The translations under genes and the position numbers were made by a program. A stretch of 45,183 nt of DNA, taken from positions 1 to 45,183 of the forward strand of contig CAIWFB010000040.1 in NCBI GenBank assembly GCA_903911825.1. The letters run 5' to 3'. Source of the stretch: an uncultured Verrucomicrobia subdivision 3 bacterium. Its GTDB lineage: Bacteria; Verrucomicrobiota; Verrucomicrobiia; Limisphaerales; UBA11358. Numbering within the stretch: the stretch's first letter is position 1; the number at the start of each line of letters is the position of its first letter. Positions 5,488 through 14,930 of this stretch are shown here, one piece after another. The notes under the pieces are model-generated. The model did not search any database, was not told where the DNA came from, and saw only the letters and a program-made list of their open reading frames with translations.

Positions 5488-7560
5488 ATGTCGTCGTCGG
5501 AAAAAAACATTTCCCCGCTCGCCGCCTCGGTTGGTTCCGTCTGGGGCGTGGGCGAGGAGCGCGCGAAGTTGCTAGCGCGGTTGGAGATTTTTACGGTTGA
5601 AGATCTTTTGCTCCACAATCCACGCCGCTACGAAGATCGCCGGAAATTTCTCCCCATCCGCGACCTAAAAGAAAAAGAGCCCGCTACCGTGCGCGGCACC
5701 ATCATCGCGGCGGGCATCAAACGTTTTCAGAAAGGCGCGCGCTCGCTATTCGAGTGCGTGTTTGACGATGGCACGGCGCGGCTGCATTGCCGCTGGTGGC
5801 AGGCGCAGGCGTGGATGCCGGATTGGTATGCAGTCGGGCGCGAATTTCTCATCTACGGAAAACTAGATAACGAAAAAAAACCGCGCACGTTCACGCATCC
5901 CGAAACGGAATATTGCGAGCCGGGCGATGATGAATTCATCCACGTCAACCGTATCGTGCCGATTCATCCGCTCACGGAGGGGCTCACAGCGCGGGTGATG
6001 CGCTCGATCATCTGGCGAGCGTTAGAGAAATACGAAAATGAGTTGTCGGTTGCAGGTTGCAAGTTGCGGGTGGAAAACTCCGTGTTCGCTACGCCCAAAG
6101 AACTTTTAACTTTCAATTTTCAACCAGCAACGCTGCCGGAACGCGCTGCCGCCGTGCGCATGATTCACTTTCCCGAGGAATTGACAGACGTAGAATTCGC
6201 GCGGCAACGGCTGGCGCTGGATGAATTTGTGGCGCTGCAATTTCAGATCCAATCGCGCCGCAAGAAATTTGAGGCGTTCACCAAGGCGTTGCCGTGTGGC
6301 GGCGATAATCGTTTAATGAAACCGTTTCTGTCCGCACTGGGTTTCAAACTGACCGCAGCCCAGGCGAATGTGCTCAAAGAAATCCGCGCTGACATGGGCG
6401 GCGCGCACCCGATGCGGCGCTTGCTGCAAGGCGATGTCGGCTCCGGCAAGACGGCGGTGGCGGCGTGTAGCGCGCTGATGGCGATCGAAAGCGGCTTCAA
6501 TGTCGCGCTGATGGCCCCGACGGAAATTTTGGCCGAGCAACACTTCCGGAATTTTTCAAAGTGGTTTGAGCCACTGGGAATCAAAGTAGAAATCCAAACC
6601 GGTAGTCGTAAAATTGTTTCGGCCCCATTGTTGAAAAGCGCGGTGCGGGGAAAACCTTTCACTTTCAACCTTCAACCTTCAACGCTGTTCATCGGCACGC
6701 ACGCACTGTTCACGACAGGATTTGATTTGCCGATGCTCGGCCTCGTGATCATTGACGAGCAGCACAAGTTTGGGGTGACGCAACGCGAGGCGCTGGTGCG
6801 GAAGGGCAATTATCCGCATCTGCTCGTGATGACGGCCACGCCGATTCCGCGCACGCTGGGGCTGACGCTTTATGGCGATCTGGATATTTCCGTGATAGAT
6901 GAATTGCCCGGCGGACGCGGCGCGATCAAGACGTTTGTGCGCACGACGGAGAAATTGCCGAAAGTATTTGAATTCATCCGCGAAAAAATTGCTAGCGGAC
7001 GGCAGGCTTACATTGTTTATCCGCGCGTGGATGTGGCGGACACGGACAAAGACATCAAGGCGGTGACGAAGGAATTTGCCAACGTGCAGAAGGCGCTCAC
7101 AGGCTTCAAAGTCGGCTTGTTGCACGGACGCGTGAAGGCGGCGGAGAAAGAAGCGGTGATGGCGGAGTTCCGCGCGAACAAAATCCAGGCGCTCGTCGCC
7201 ACGTCGCTCATCGAGGTGGGTGTGGATGTGCCGAACGCCACCATCATGCTCATCGAGAACGCGGAGCACTTTGGGCTGGCGCAGTTGCACCAGTTGCGCG
7301 GGCGAATCGGGCGCGGGGCGCATGAAAGTTTTTGCATCCTGATTTCCGACGCGCTGAATGAGGAGTCGCAGGCTCGACTGAAAATTTTGGAAGAGACGAA
7401 CGACGGTTTCAAAATCGCGGAAGCGGATTTGAAGTTGCGCGGCCCGGGTGAATTGCTCGGCCAGCAACAGAGCGGCGCGATGCGGCTGCGTTTCGGTAAT
7501 CTGGCGGAAGATTTGAATCTGATCCGACAGGCGCGGGAGTTAGTTCGCAAACAAATTTGA
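5488..7560 (+). CDS. recG: ATP-dependent DNA helicase RecG, with repeat-encoded insertions
   Basis: The 690-residue protein starts at the ATG at 5488; an upstream GTG would add 26 unrelated residues. An N-terminal wedge domain (GVGEERAKLLARLEIFTVEDLLLHNPRRYEDR and an OB fold) binds branched DNA. Helicase motifs follow: GDVGSGKTAVA (from about residue 315), APTEILAEQH, DEQHKFG, MTATPIPRT, ATSLIEVGVDVPNA and QLRGRIGRG. RecG remodels stalled forks and Holliday junctions. Two unusual stretches, residues 185-215 and 381-399, are encoded by heptanucleotide arrays (LTFNFQPATL and FTFNLQPSTLF). Both keep the frame and lie between conserved motifs, so the enzyme is probably intact. Confidence 0.96.
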   Translation: MSSSEKNISPLAASVGSVWGVGEERAKLLARLEIFTVEDLLLHNPRRYEDRRKFLPIRDLKEKEPATVRGTIIAAGIKRFQKGARSLFECVFDDGTARLHCRWWQAQAWMPDWYAVGREFLIYGKLDNEKKPRTFTHPETEYCEPGDDEFIHVNRIVPIHPLTEGLTARVMRSIIWRALEKYENELSVAGCKLRVENSVFATPKELLTFNFQPATLPERAAAVRMIHFPEELTDVEFARQRLALDEFVALQFQIQSRRKKFEAFTKALPCGGDNRLMKPFLSALGFKLTAAQANVLKEIRADMGGAHPMRRLLQGDVGSGKTAVAACSALMAIESGFNVALMAPTEILAEQHFRNFSKWFEPLGIKVEIQTGSRKIVSAPLLKSAVRGKPFTFNLQPSTLFIGTHALFTTGFDLPMLGLVIIDEQHKFGVTQREALVRKGNYPHLLVMTATPIPRTLGLTLYGDLDISVIDELPGGRGAIKTFVRTTEKLPKVFEFIREKIASGRQAYIVYPRVDVADTDKDIKAVTKEFANVQKALTGFKVGLLHGRVKAAEKEAVMAEFRANKIQALVATSLIEVGVDVPNATIMLIENAEHFGLAQLHQLRGRIGRGAHESFCILISDALNEESQARLKILEETNDGFKIAEADLKLRGPGELLGQQQSGAMRLRFGNLAEDLNLIRQARELVRKQI
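6042..6131 (+). repeat. Inverted heptanucleotide arrays inside recG (site A)
   Basis: Positions 6042-6076 hold five consecutive 7-base units beginning GTTG or GTGG. Positions 6104-6131 hold four units of the mirrored form ending CAAC, AAC or CAAT. A 27-base spacer separates them. The array is translated in frame, adding about 30 residues after the wedge domain of RecG. Confidence 0.75.
6630..6683 (+). repeat. Heptanucleotide array inside recG (site B)
   Basis: TTTCAAC, CTTCAAC and CTTCAAC run without gaps at 6663-6683, preceded by a degenerate TTTCAC. One unit in the opposite orientation, GTTGAAA, lies at 6630-6636. It is translated as TFNLQPSTL just before the conserved IGTHAL motif of RecG. 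Confidence 0.65.
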
Positions 7561-7609
7561 CGAGGGATTTCCCTTTTGATTTTTTCGCAGCAAAGCTTAG
7601 TTTGCGGTC

Positions 7610-7939
7610 ATGAAATTATTCGCTCCGCTCCTTGGTTCGGTGCTCACCGTTACGCTGCTCGCCGGCTGTGGCGACAAGTCAGCCCCGCAAACGCAAACCT
7701 CGCCGCCCGCATCGGATTATGCCGCGACGCTGGTGAATGCCAAGAAGACGGCGGATAAAGTCATTGATACCACGGCCCTGACGAAGGCGGTGCAATTGTT
7801 CTATGTGCAGGAAGGGCGTTATCCCAAAACGCTGGCGGAACTGGCGCCCAGCTACATTCCTAAAATTCCTGAAGCACCGCTGGGCTACAAAATCACTTAC
7901 GATGCCGCGAAGGGCGAAGTGAAAGCAGTGAAGGAATAA
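7610..7939 (+). CDS. Small lipoprotein with pilin-like C-terminal region
   Basis: The 109-residue product has a lipoprotein signal peptide, MKLFAPLLGSVLTVTLLAGC, with C20 as the lipidation site. A short linker and a segment like the C-terminal region of type II secretion pseudopilins follow (TALTKAVQLFYVQEGRYPKTLAELAPSYIPKIPEAPLGYKI). Such small proteins are common where pseudopilin genes have multiplied. The exact role is unknown; a periplasmic, membrane-anchored location is the firm part. It starts 49 bases after recG and ends 3 bases before the convergent PQQ-propeller gene. Confidence 0.7.
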   Translation: MKLFAPLLGSVLTVTLLAGCGDKSAPQTQTSPPASDYAATLVNAKKTADKVIDTTALTKAVQLFYVQEGRYPKTLAELAPSYIPKIPEAPLGYKITYDAAKGEVKAVKE

Positions 7940-7942
7940 TTT

Positions 7943-10225
7943 TTAGAACGCTAAATATTTCAGCACCTGCATTTCTTTTTTGAAACCCAGCTCAATGACG
8001 TTGCGGTCAAAATGCAGACTGAACGGGCAGCGTTGATCTTCGTAAACCCAGAGCAGTTTGCCGTTCTTGGGGTTCAAGCGCACGATGCGGAGGTAGTCTG
8101 GTTTCTGCAAGCCCGCCAGCGTATCGCTCAAGGCTTCATCCGGGTCCACACCAGAATCGTAGGACTGCACCGCGTAAATAAATTGGCCCGCGAGATACGA
8201 AATATAACCGCCCGGCTTGGCCGTCCATAAAATCTTGCCGGACTGGCCGTCAATTTTTTGCACGATGGCGTCGGTGGTTTTCGTCACGTCAATCTGCTTG
8301 GAATATTTGATATCATCCGGGCTGGCGCTGGTGGTGTTCACATAAACGGCTCCGTGATCGTCGAACCATAAACCGACGACGCCGACGGACGGCAAACGCC
8401 AGCGGGCATTGCCGGTTTTCAAATCAAAAGCGGAGAGCACGGCTTGATCAAAAAGGTAGAGCACGCCATCACGCTCCACGCAGGGGCCGTCGCCAAAATG
8501 GGAAAAGCCATCGTCCGATTCGATCAATTTGCCCGGCACCGTGTAGGTCAGCGAAGCTTGCCACAGGATTTTATTATCGGCATCGAGCAGGACGACTCCT
8601 TTGCCCGCCGTGAGCACTGCGCCGCTTTTTAGCGGAAACAATTGCGCGGGTCCAATGACTTCGCCGGTCCAGCCTGCGCTGGCGGGTTCGCCGGCTTTGC
8701 GCACGGAAACTTGGTAGCGGCTGACGTCTTCCGTCACGCTATCGCCACCGGCATTGCGCTGCATCTCGTTGAGCGTCTCGTTGGCGATGTCCATGGTGCG
8801 GGAGGCGTTGACTTCACCATCGAGCGCGGATTTTTTCGGCGCAGCTTTCATCGCGCTGCGGGTGACGAAACGGGCTTCCAGCAATTTCACCGAAAGCAAC
8901 AAATCTCCATTCGGCCCGCGCACCATGGTGGTATCGGAAATTTCTTCAATGGTCGCCTTGGGCTGGTGCGCCGCTGGAGTTTTACCGTCGTTTAATTCCT
9001 TCAACAGCCGCGTCTGATTCTGGCTGTTTGCCAACAACGCGGGTAAAGCGAGCTGGCCGGCTAATTTCAAATTCTGCGCCTGTGCGGCGACTTTCTGCGG
9101 ATCGAGCGGCTTACCGGAATCGGCCCCGGGATTCAGCGGCAAGCCACCGCCGGTATCTTCCGCGCCATTTTGCGCGAGCAGCGTCGCCCCGGGCGCGGCG
9201 ATGCGTTCGGTGCGGATTTCGCCATTCCCCAGATTGATGTGCGTGATGCTGGTGCGACCTTCAGTGACGAGTTCCGTCTCGTGAAGCACCAGCGGCCCGC
9301 GTTCGGCGGGTAACTCGACGGTTTGCGCCGGATTGCCCGTGGCCCAATCGTAGCGCGTTAGTTTTTCATCGCGTCCGACCCAAATATTTTGGCCAGCAAC
9401 GTGTAGCGATAACCCTACTTCCAGTCGTTTGCGGACATGCTTTTCTAAAATCATCGCCACTGTGTGGCCGCCACCGAGTTGATCTTCCGCGCGATTTTCT
9501 TCCGCGATGGCCGCCGCGAGTTCGGTTTTAGAAATCAAATCCTGAGACCAGACGGGCTTTTTGGTTTTCAAATCGTAGCGCGCCAGCGTGCCGCCATGTA
9601 GAAAGACGAATTGATTTTTATCCACCAGGCTGGAATCGCCGGAAAAAGATTTATCCTCGAAGCGAACGGAAAACGCCGCGTGCGGAATGGAGCCATACCA
9701 CAGATACCAGCCCGCAAAGCCCAGTGCCGATAACACCAGCACCGCGATCGTCCCAAAAATCAGCCCGCTGTTGCGCCAGAAGCGCGCCTCCACATTGAAT
9801 TTTTGTCCGGCGTAAACGGGGACCGCGATATTTTGTGCCTCGGCCTTGCCCTTGCAAAGTGGCGAACAGAAGTAGCCGAACAATTCCATACACTGCGGAC
9901 AAATCGGTTTCTGGCAGACGGCGCAATTTTCCGTGACCAGCACTCCGCGATGCTTCTGGCAAAACTTGGAAACCACATTTTCGGCCGGAGCTTCCGTTGG
10001 AGCCGCGACGGGTGCGGCGTGGGAAATTTTTAGGCGCGGTGCACTGGGTGCGGCCGGCGGCACTTCGGCGGCCGGAGCGGCGGCAAATTCTTGGCGCACC
10101 AATTCATTTACAAAATCCGACGAATCGGCACCGCAGGCCGGACAGACAAACTTCACCGGGTTTTGCAGCATGTCGGCTGTGATGTCGAAGGAGTATTTTG
10201 CGCCACAGGAGCATTGCAGTTTCAT
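7943..10225 (-). CDS. Zinc-ribbon membrane protein with PQQ-like beta-propeller
   Basis: The 760-residue protein opens with a zinc ribbon (C5, C7, C28, C31). After an Ala/Pro linker comes a second cysteine-rich B-box-like region (CQKHRGVLVTENCAVCQKPICPQC and CSPLC, about residues 88-125). One membrane segment (about 150-175, LIFGTIAVLVLSALGFAGWYLWYG) precedes a long PQQ/WD-type propeller with repeats such as LARYDLKTKKPVW, LSAFDLKTGNARW and VQKIDGQSGKILW. The zinc domains should be cytoplasmic and the propeller periplasmic. It reads 6 bases after the pseudopilin gene, probably in one operon. The function is unknown; a scaffold or sensor is possible. Confidence 0.75.
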   Translation of the reverse strand: MKLQCSCGAKYSFDITADMLQNPVKFVCPACGADSSDFVNELVRQEFAAAPAAEVPPAAPSAPRLKISHAAPVAAPTEAPAENVVSKFCQKHRGVLVTENCAVCQKPICPQCMELFGYFCSPLCKGKAEAQNIAVPVYAGQKFNVEARFWRNSGLIFGTIAVLVLSALGFAGWYLWYGSIPHAAFSVRFEDKSFSGDSSLVDKNQFVFLHGGTLARYDLKTKKPVWSQDLISKTELAAAIAEENRAEDQLGGGHTVAMILEKHVRKRLEVGLSLHVAGQNIWVGRDEKLTRYDWATGNPAQTVELPAERGPLVLHETELVTEGRTSITHINLGNGEIRTERIAAPGATLLAQNGAEDTGGGLPLNPGADSGKPLDPQKVAAQAQNLKLAGQLALPALLANSQNQTRLLKELNDGKTPAAHQPKATIEEISDTTMVRGPNGDLLLSVKLLEARFVTRSAMKAAPKKSALDGEVNASRTMDIANETLNEMQRNAGGDSVTEDVSRYQVSVRKAGEPASAGWTGEVIGPAQLFPLKSGAVLTAGKGVVLLDADNKILWQASLTYTVPGKLIESDDGFSHFGDGPCVERDGVLYLFDQAVLSAFDLKTGNARWRLPSVGVVGLWFDDHGAVYVNTTSASPDDIKYSKQIDVTKTTDAIVQKIDGQSGKILWTAKPGGYISYLAGQFIYAVQSYDSGVDPDEALSDTLAGLQKPDYLRIVRLNPKNGKLLWVYEDQRCPFSLHFDRNVIELGFKKEMQVLKYLAF

Positions 10226-10231
10226 AACAAT

Positions 10232-10840
10232 TCAAGGTTTTGGGTTCAAAAGCACGATGCCGTTCGTGTCCAACGCGGGTAGGGCAAGTTGCGCCCAGCT
10301 AGGGGTGACGCTGCCGTCAGCGAGTAGAAAATTCCCGCCGTATTTGTGGTGATTGTTACCGGGCGATTTGCCGTTGGCAGAAAAAACCAGTTCGCCAATA
10401 CGCTTCGGCGCGATGTCCACGAGTCGGTCGGCGGCGAGCATATTGGTCGGTTGATCGGCGCGCCGCCCCATAAAATAGGCGTAACTGATTTTATGTTTCC
10501 GGAGTGATTCGCTGTCGGGGATGGCGGAATCACGACCGCCGGGACAAATAAAAATGGAGGTGTCCGTGGAATATTTTGGCACCAGCAAATCCAGCGCATC
10601 CTCGGACGTCACCGCATTGGTCACGCGCGGAAAATATCCACGCGAATCGTTCGCGTAGATTTGCAGCGCGAGAAATATTTTCTGAAGATTATCGCCGCAC
10701 AGTTGTTTGGCCGTGCGTTGGCGCTTGGCGGAACTGAAACCGAAAAGCATCGTCGCCAGCACAATCATCAACGCCAGCGTGACCAGCAATTCCACCAACG
10801 AGAAGCCGCGCGAAAGTTTTGCGCGCTGGGGAATTGTCAT
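10232..10840 (-). CDS. Type II secretion/pilin-like prepilin (H-X9-DG family)
   Basis: Starting at the ATG at 10840 (a TTG six codons earlier is less likely), this 202-residue protein has a clear prepilin leader: RG|FSLVELLVTLALMIVLATMLFGF, with peptidase cleavage after G12 and Glu at mature position 5. The body ends in NNHHKYGGNFLLADGSVTPSW, the H-x9-DG motif of the large pseudopilin-like family expanded in Planctomycetes, Verrucomicrobia and Lentisphaerae. It is probably processed and set in the inner membrane as a minor pilin or orphan pseudopilin. It lies between the membrane glycosyltransferase and the PQQ protein, all on one strand. Confidence 0.85.
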   Translation of the reverse strand: MTIPQRAKLSRGFSLVELLVTLALMIVLATMLFGFSSAKRQRTAKQLCGDNLQKIFLALQIYANDSRGYFPRVTNAVTSEDALDLLVPKYSTDTSIFICPGGRDSAIPDSESLRKHKISYAYFMGRRADQPTNMLAADRLVDIAPKRIGELVFSANGKSPGNNHHKYGGNFLLADGSVTPSWAQLALPALDTNGIVLLNPKP

Positions 10841-10894
10841 GAATGCTTTGTAGCGCAATCCCCGCTGGCTGGCAACGGAAAGCCCGTCGGCGAA

Positions 10895-12547
10895 TCACGG
10901 TTTCGTGACTGGCTTGAGTTTATAAACCGCGACTTGTTCAGCGGGCACACGCCCAAACGCGAACGGCAACGGCCCCGTGACCGCCGCGTAAAAGCCGCCG
11001 CCCACGACGGGATTCCACGTCGAGAGCCCATGCGGCCCGCTCACGCTGATGGTGCCAAGCAGCTCGGTGTTCGCCGGATCGATCGGCAGCAGGCTGGTGT
11101 TGGCGAGTGGCATGGCGAGGTTGTCGCCGGGTTTGAGGCCGGGATGCTTCGTATCAATCACGAACGCGCCCCATTTTTCCATGTAGAACTGAAAGCCCCA
11201 ATGACCCTGAAACCATAAATTAGAATTTTCCGGAGTGAACTTAGTGATGGTTTCCGCCGCACTTTGTCGCACCGCGATGGCATATAAAAAATCCGCGTGC
11301 GCCACAGCCATGCCCAGCAACGCCCCAAGCGTCACGGCAAACGCGACCGGTTTTGCCGCCGCCGAATTCCGCTCCAGTCGCCGCACCACGAGAATGGCGA
11401 GCGCGGGCACGAGCGGCAGCAGTGAGCGGGCGTTGACGGTCCAGTTCAGATAAGCTGCGAACACCAGCGTGCCGCCGATCCACAGCGCCAGCAGCCACGC
11501 GGTGGCATCGCGCCGTTGCGTAAGGTCAGCGACGACGGCGACCAATAATAGAATTGCTCCGGCAATCCAGAACCAAGCTTGCAGACCCAATGAGAATTTT
11601 GCGTCTGCCGAAACCGCGCCATATTGCTGCGGTAACGCGCCAATGAATACTGCCAACCCCGTGACGATTAAAACGCCTCCCGCCAGTATCAAAAAAGTCC
11701 GCCGCGACCACAGCCACGGTGCCAGAAAAACGGCGGCGGCGATACCCGCGCCCACAAATCCAAAAGCTTGCAGGCTGCGCATCAGACCGGAGTGACCGAG
11801 TGAACCTTTGGTGGCCTGGGCGTAATCCGCCGCTGAAACGAATAGCGCGTGGCCGTAAAGTTTTTTGGTGAGCAATTCAAACGCTGCCAACGCTGCGAGT
11901 GGAATGAGCAGGTTAGCCATGCGACAATTCAATTTCCGTTCCTGAATCAAGCTGTAAGCCGCGAGCAATGGCACCAGACAGATACCGTAATATTTGGCGA
12001 GCAACGAGAGCGACATGAGACACGCTGCGAGCAGTTGTTTGCCGCCGGATTTTTGTTCCACACCTTCCAGCCAGAACACCACCGCCCAGACCCAGAACGC
12101 CAGCATCAGCACGTCGCACATCAACGTGGTGGCGGAAACTAAAAATAGCGGCGCGAACAAAACCAGCAACGCCACGAGCAGCGGACGCGTGCAGAATTTC
12201 TGGGCGAGCCGCCATGTGCCCCAAACCACGGCGAGCGCGGGCAACAGGTAAGCCGTGTGCAAACCGACTTCGCTCCAGCCAAAAATCAGCGCCGACAGCG
12301 CGAGAAAATAGCATGCCAGCGGCGGATTTTCCGTGACGCTCCACATCGGCTGCGACACGCCATACCAATTCACGTTGAAACCATACGGGTCGAGCGGATG
12401 AAGTTGGATCTGTTTCGCCGCCCAGAGAAAGAGCGGGTCATCAATGTTGAAGGGCTTGGCGAGAAACGGCACCAGCGCGGCCAAGGTGGCCAGCGTCAGA
12501 GCCCAACGCGGGTGCGCAGCCAGCCAGCGACGGAGATTTTCAAACAT
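10895..12547 (-). CDS. Membrane glycosyltransferase of the GT39/ArnT (PMT) type
   Basis: The 550-residue protein has about eleven hydrophobic segments. An N-terminal extracytoplasmic loop contains [14 protein letters not shown], the Asp-Asp position used for metal or lipid-sugar binding in PMT/ArnT enzymes, followed by [15 protein letters not shown]. The family moves sugars from polyprenyl-phosphate donors to lipid A, protein or glycan outside the membrane. The acceptor is unknown. It heads a minus-strand run with the pseudopilin (54-base gap) and PQQ-propeller genes and is divergent from guaA. Confidence 0.8.
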   Translation of the reverse strand: MFENLRRWLAAHPRWALTLATLAALVPFLAKPFNIDDPLFLWAAKQIQLHPLDPYGFNVNWYGVSQPMWSVTENPPLACYFLALSALIFGWSEVGLHTAYLLPALAVVWGTWRLAQKFCTRPLLVALLVLFAPLFLVSATTLMCDVLMLAFWVWAVVFWLEGVEQKSGGKQLLAACLMSLSLLAKYYGICLVPLLAAYSLIQERKLNCRMANLLIPLAALAAFELLTKKLYGHALFVSAADYAQATKGSLGHSGLMRSLQAFGFVGAGIAAAVFLAPWLWSRRTFLILAGGVLIVTGLAVFIGALPQQYGAVSADAKFSLGLQAWFWIAGAILLLVAVVADLTQRRDATAWLLALWIGGTLVFAAYLNWTVNARSLLPLVPALAILVVRRLERNSAAAKPVAFAVTLGALLGMAVAHADFLYAIAVRQSAAETITKFTPENSNLWFQGHWGFQFYMEKWGAFVIDTKHPGLKPGDNLAMPLANTSLLPIDPANTELLGTISVSGPHGLSTWNPVVGGGFYAAVTGPLPFAFGRVPAEQVAVYKLKPVTKP

Positions 12548-12642
12548 GCAGGGCTTTATTTAACCCAGTCGAGCCGTGGCTAAAACATTTTTCGCTCGCC
12601 AAAATTCGCCCTGCGCCGGAGAATCCGCCTTTATTTCTGACC

Positions 12643-14184
12643 ATGAACGAACAGATTATCCTCCTCGATTTCGGCTCGCAATACACGCAGGTCATTGCCC
12701 GGCGCATCCGCGAGTGCAGTGTGTATTCCACCATTCTGCCTTACAATACGCCCGCCGCTGAAATCGCCCGCCTAAAACCGCGCGGCATCATTCTCTCTGG
12801 CGGCCCGTCCAGCGTGTATGCGCCGAATGCGCCGCTGCCGGACAAGACGATTTTTCAACTCGGCGTGCCGGTGCTCGGCATCTGCTTCGGTGTGCAACTG
12901 CTCGCGCACTTCCTCGGCGGCAAAGTTGAGAAAGGTCTCAAGCGTGAATACGGCAAAGGCACGCTCACGGTCAACGACGCGAAATGCGCCCTGTTCGCCA
13001 AGCTGCCGAAGAAATTGCAGGTGTGGAATTCCCACGGCGACAAACTCACGAAGTTGCCGAACGGTTTCAAGCCTGTCGCCAGCACAGAAAATTCCGAATA
13101 CGCCGCCATCGAGAATCGCGAGAAGAAATTCTTCGGGCTACAATTCCACCCGGAAGTCGCGCATTCGCCGCGCGGCAAAGAGATCATCGCCAACTTCGTC
13201 CACGGCGTCTGTGGCTGCGGCAAGACGTGGACGATGCGGAATTATTTAGAGCAAGCCGTGGAAGAGATCCGCGCCCAAGTCGGCAAGGAAAAAGTCATCC
13301 TCGGCTTGAGCGGCGGCGTGGATTCCAGCGTGGCTGCGGCGTTGTTGCACAGGGCGATTGGCGATCAGCTCACCTGTATTTTCGTGAACAACGGTTTGCT
13401 CCGCGCCAAAGAAGCCGAAGTGGTGCAGGAAGTTTTTGGCCGCAATTTCAAACTGAAATTACAGTATGAAAATTCCGCCGCGCTCTTCCTCAAACAGCTC
13501 AAAGGCGTGACCGACCCCGAAAAGAAACGCAAGATCATAGGGAAAGCGTTCGTGGATGTGTTCCAAGCCGCCACCAAACGCGCCGGCGCCGCGAAGTTTC
13601 TCGCGCAAGGCACGCTGTATCCCGATGTCATCGAATCGGTGCCCATCGCAGGCAACCCTGCCGCGATGATCAAGAGCCATCACAACGTCGGCGGTCTGCC
13701 CAAGAACATGAAGTTCCAATTGGTCGAGCCGCTGAAATGTTTGTTCAAAGACGAAGTGCGCTTGCTCGGTCTGGAACTCGGTTTGCCGAAAGAAATCGTG
13801 TATCGCCAGCCGTTCCCCGGGCCCGGCCTCGCGGTGCGCGTGCTCGGCGAAGTGACGCCTGCCCGCTGCGAGATTTTGCGCAACGCCGATTCCATCGTCG
13901 TGGAAGAAATGAAGGCGTGCGGACTTTACTACAAGACGTGGCAGACCTTTGCCGTGCTGCTGCCCGTGCGCAGCGTGGGCGTGATGGGCGACGAACGCAC
14001 CTACGATTACACCATCGCCATCCGCGCCGTGGAATCGCAGGACGGCATGACCGCCGACTGGGTGAAGCTGCCTTACGATCTGCTGGAAAAACTCGCGAGC
14101 CGCATCATCAACGAAGTGAAAGGCGTGAACCGCTGCGTGTTCGACATCACCAGCAAACCGCCGGGGACGATTGAGTGGGAATAA
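12643..14184 (+). CDS. guaA: GMP synthase (glutamine-hydrolysing)
   Basis: The 513-residue protein makes GMP from XMP, ATP and glutamine. The N-terminal class I glutamine amidotransferase domain starts [21 protein letters not shown] and has the nucleophile loop [15 protein letters not shown], with the His/Glu pair in [10 protein letters not shown]. The ATP pyrophosphatase P-loop is [17 protein letters not shown]. The C-terminal dimerisation domain carries [30 protein letters not shown] and the ending [12 protein letters not shown]. Length and all motifs are normal. It has its own upstream region, divergent from a glycosyltransferase gene. Confidence 0.98.
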   Translation: MNEQIILLDFGSQYTQVIARRIRECSVYSTILPYNTPAAEIARLKPRGIILSGGPSSVYAPNAPLPDKTIFQLGVPVLGICFGVQLLAHFLGGKVEKGLKREYGKGTLTVNDAKCALFAKLPKKLQVWNSHGDKLTKLPNGFKPVASTENSEYAAIENREKKFFGLQFHPEVAHSPRGKEIIANFVHGVCGCGKTWTMRNYLEQAVEEIRAQVGKEKVILGLSGGVDSSVAAALLHRAIGDQLTCIFVNNGLLRAKEAEVVQEVFGRNFKLKLQYENSAALFLKQLKGVTDPEKKRKIIGKAFVDVFQAATKRAGAAKFLAQGTLYPDVIESVPIAGNPAAMIKSHHNVGGLPKNMKFQLVEPLKCLFKDEVRLLGLELGLPKEIVYRQPFPGPGLAVRVLGEVTPARCEILRNADSIVVEEMKACGLYYKTWQTFAVLLPVRSVGVMGDERTYDYTIAIRAVESQDGMTADWVKLPYDLLEKLASRIINEVKGVNRCVFDITSKPPGTIEWE

Positions 14185-14195
14185 AAATTATTTCA

Positions 14196-14774
14196 CTAAG
14201 TTTCAGCCACGTAGCTGGCAGTGCCGGATTGCATGCCGAAGAAAAACGGAAGATGCTCAAAATTGCCGGTCTTGGCTTGTAATAGTTCTGCGACTTGCAA
14301 GACGTCTTCGCGTGCACGTTGAGCATTTTCTTGTGAGCCATATTTTTCCCACTCAGCCAAAGGCATTTCATAAAGGCTTCGCTGATAGTTTTGAACTGAT
14401 TCTTTGTGGATTTCCGCTAGTTGCTCTCCGCGTCCATGGGCAATTGCATTTCGAAATCTCACTAAGGCTTTAATGGACTGCCAAGGACGACACGCCCAGT
14501 CAGGTGAAATAACTAAGCGCTCACACAATAGGGACAATTTCTCTTGTGGGGATAACTTCTTTTCAATTTCTGACCAAGATGCGAAAATGCTCGGTCCGAT
14601 ATGGTTCAGATAAGCTTCAAAAGAAAATACTGTAAAAATTAAACTAGCGCGAAACTGATGCGTCGAACCAAGTTCGTGTTCTTCGCCAGCTTTTAATAAG
14701 CATTCAGAGGTGTGCCAGAGCTCGGCATCTATTCTGACTTTCCTTTCTTTTTTGACTACAACAAGCGGGGGCAT
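14196..14774 (-). CDS. HEPN-like protein of unknown function
   Basis: This 192-residue soluble protein is not one I can name. Residues 106-115 read RFRNAIAHGR, giving the R108-N109-x3-H113 motif of HEPN nucleases. The region before it (FRASLIFTVFSFEAYLNHIG and a Trp-rich helix) fits an all-helical HEPN bundle. A glutamine- and glutamate-rich C-terminal half may mediate partner contacts. Composition is AT-richer than guaA, which it meets tail to tail 11 bases away. No partner nucleotidyltransferase is adjacent, so a solitary defence or housekeeping HEPN protein is the most I can propose. Confidence 0.55.
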   Translation of the reverse strand: MPPLVVVKKERKVRIDAELWHTSECLLKAGEEHELGSTHQFRASLIFTVFSFEAYLNHIGPSIFASWSEIEKKLSPQEKLSLLCERLVISPDWACRPWQSIKALVRFRNAIAHGRGEQLAEIHKESVQNYQRSLYEMPLAEWEKYGSQENAQRAREDVLQVAELLQAKTGNFEHLPFFFGMQSGTASYVAET

Positions 14775-14930
14775 AAAAAATAGTAACTCAATCCGGATGT
14801 TTCACAGCTAATTCCGGTCACGCGCCCGACATTGCGCTCGCCTCCGCCGGTTTTCAACCTAAATTTTAGCCTCTAGGTGAATGCCCTTGCCGTTGCTAAC
14901 AAATCCCACAAAATGACCTCGTTATACGTC

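Noticed and set aside
6679..7467. A long minus-strand open frame inside recG
   Set aside because: It is a shadow frame produced by GC-rich third positions. It is rich in Arg/His/Gln, matches no family and lies entirely under a fully conserved helicase gene.
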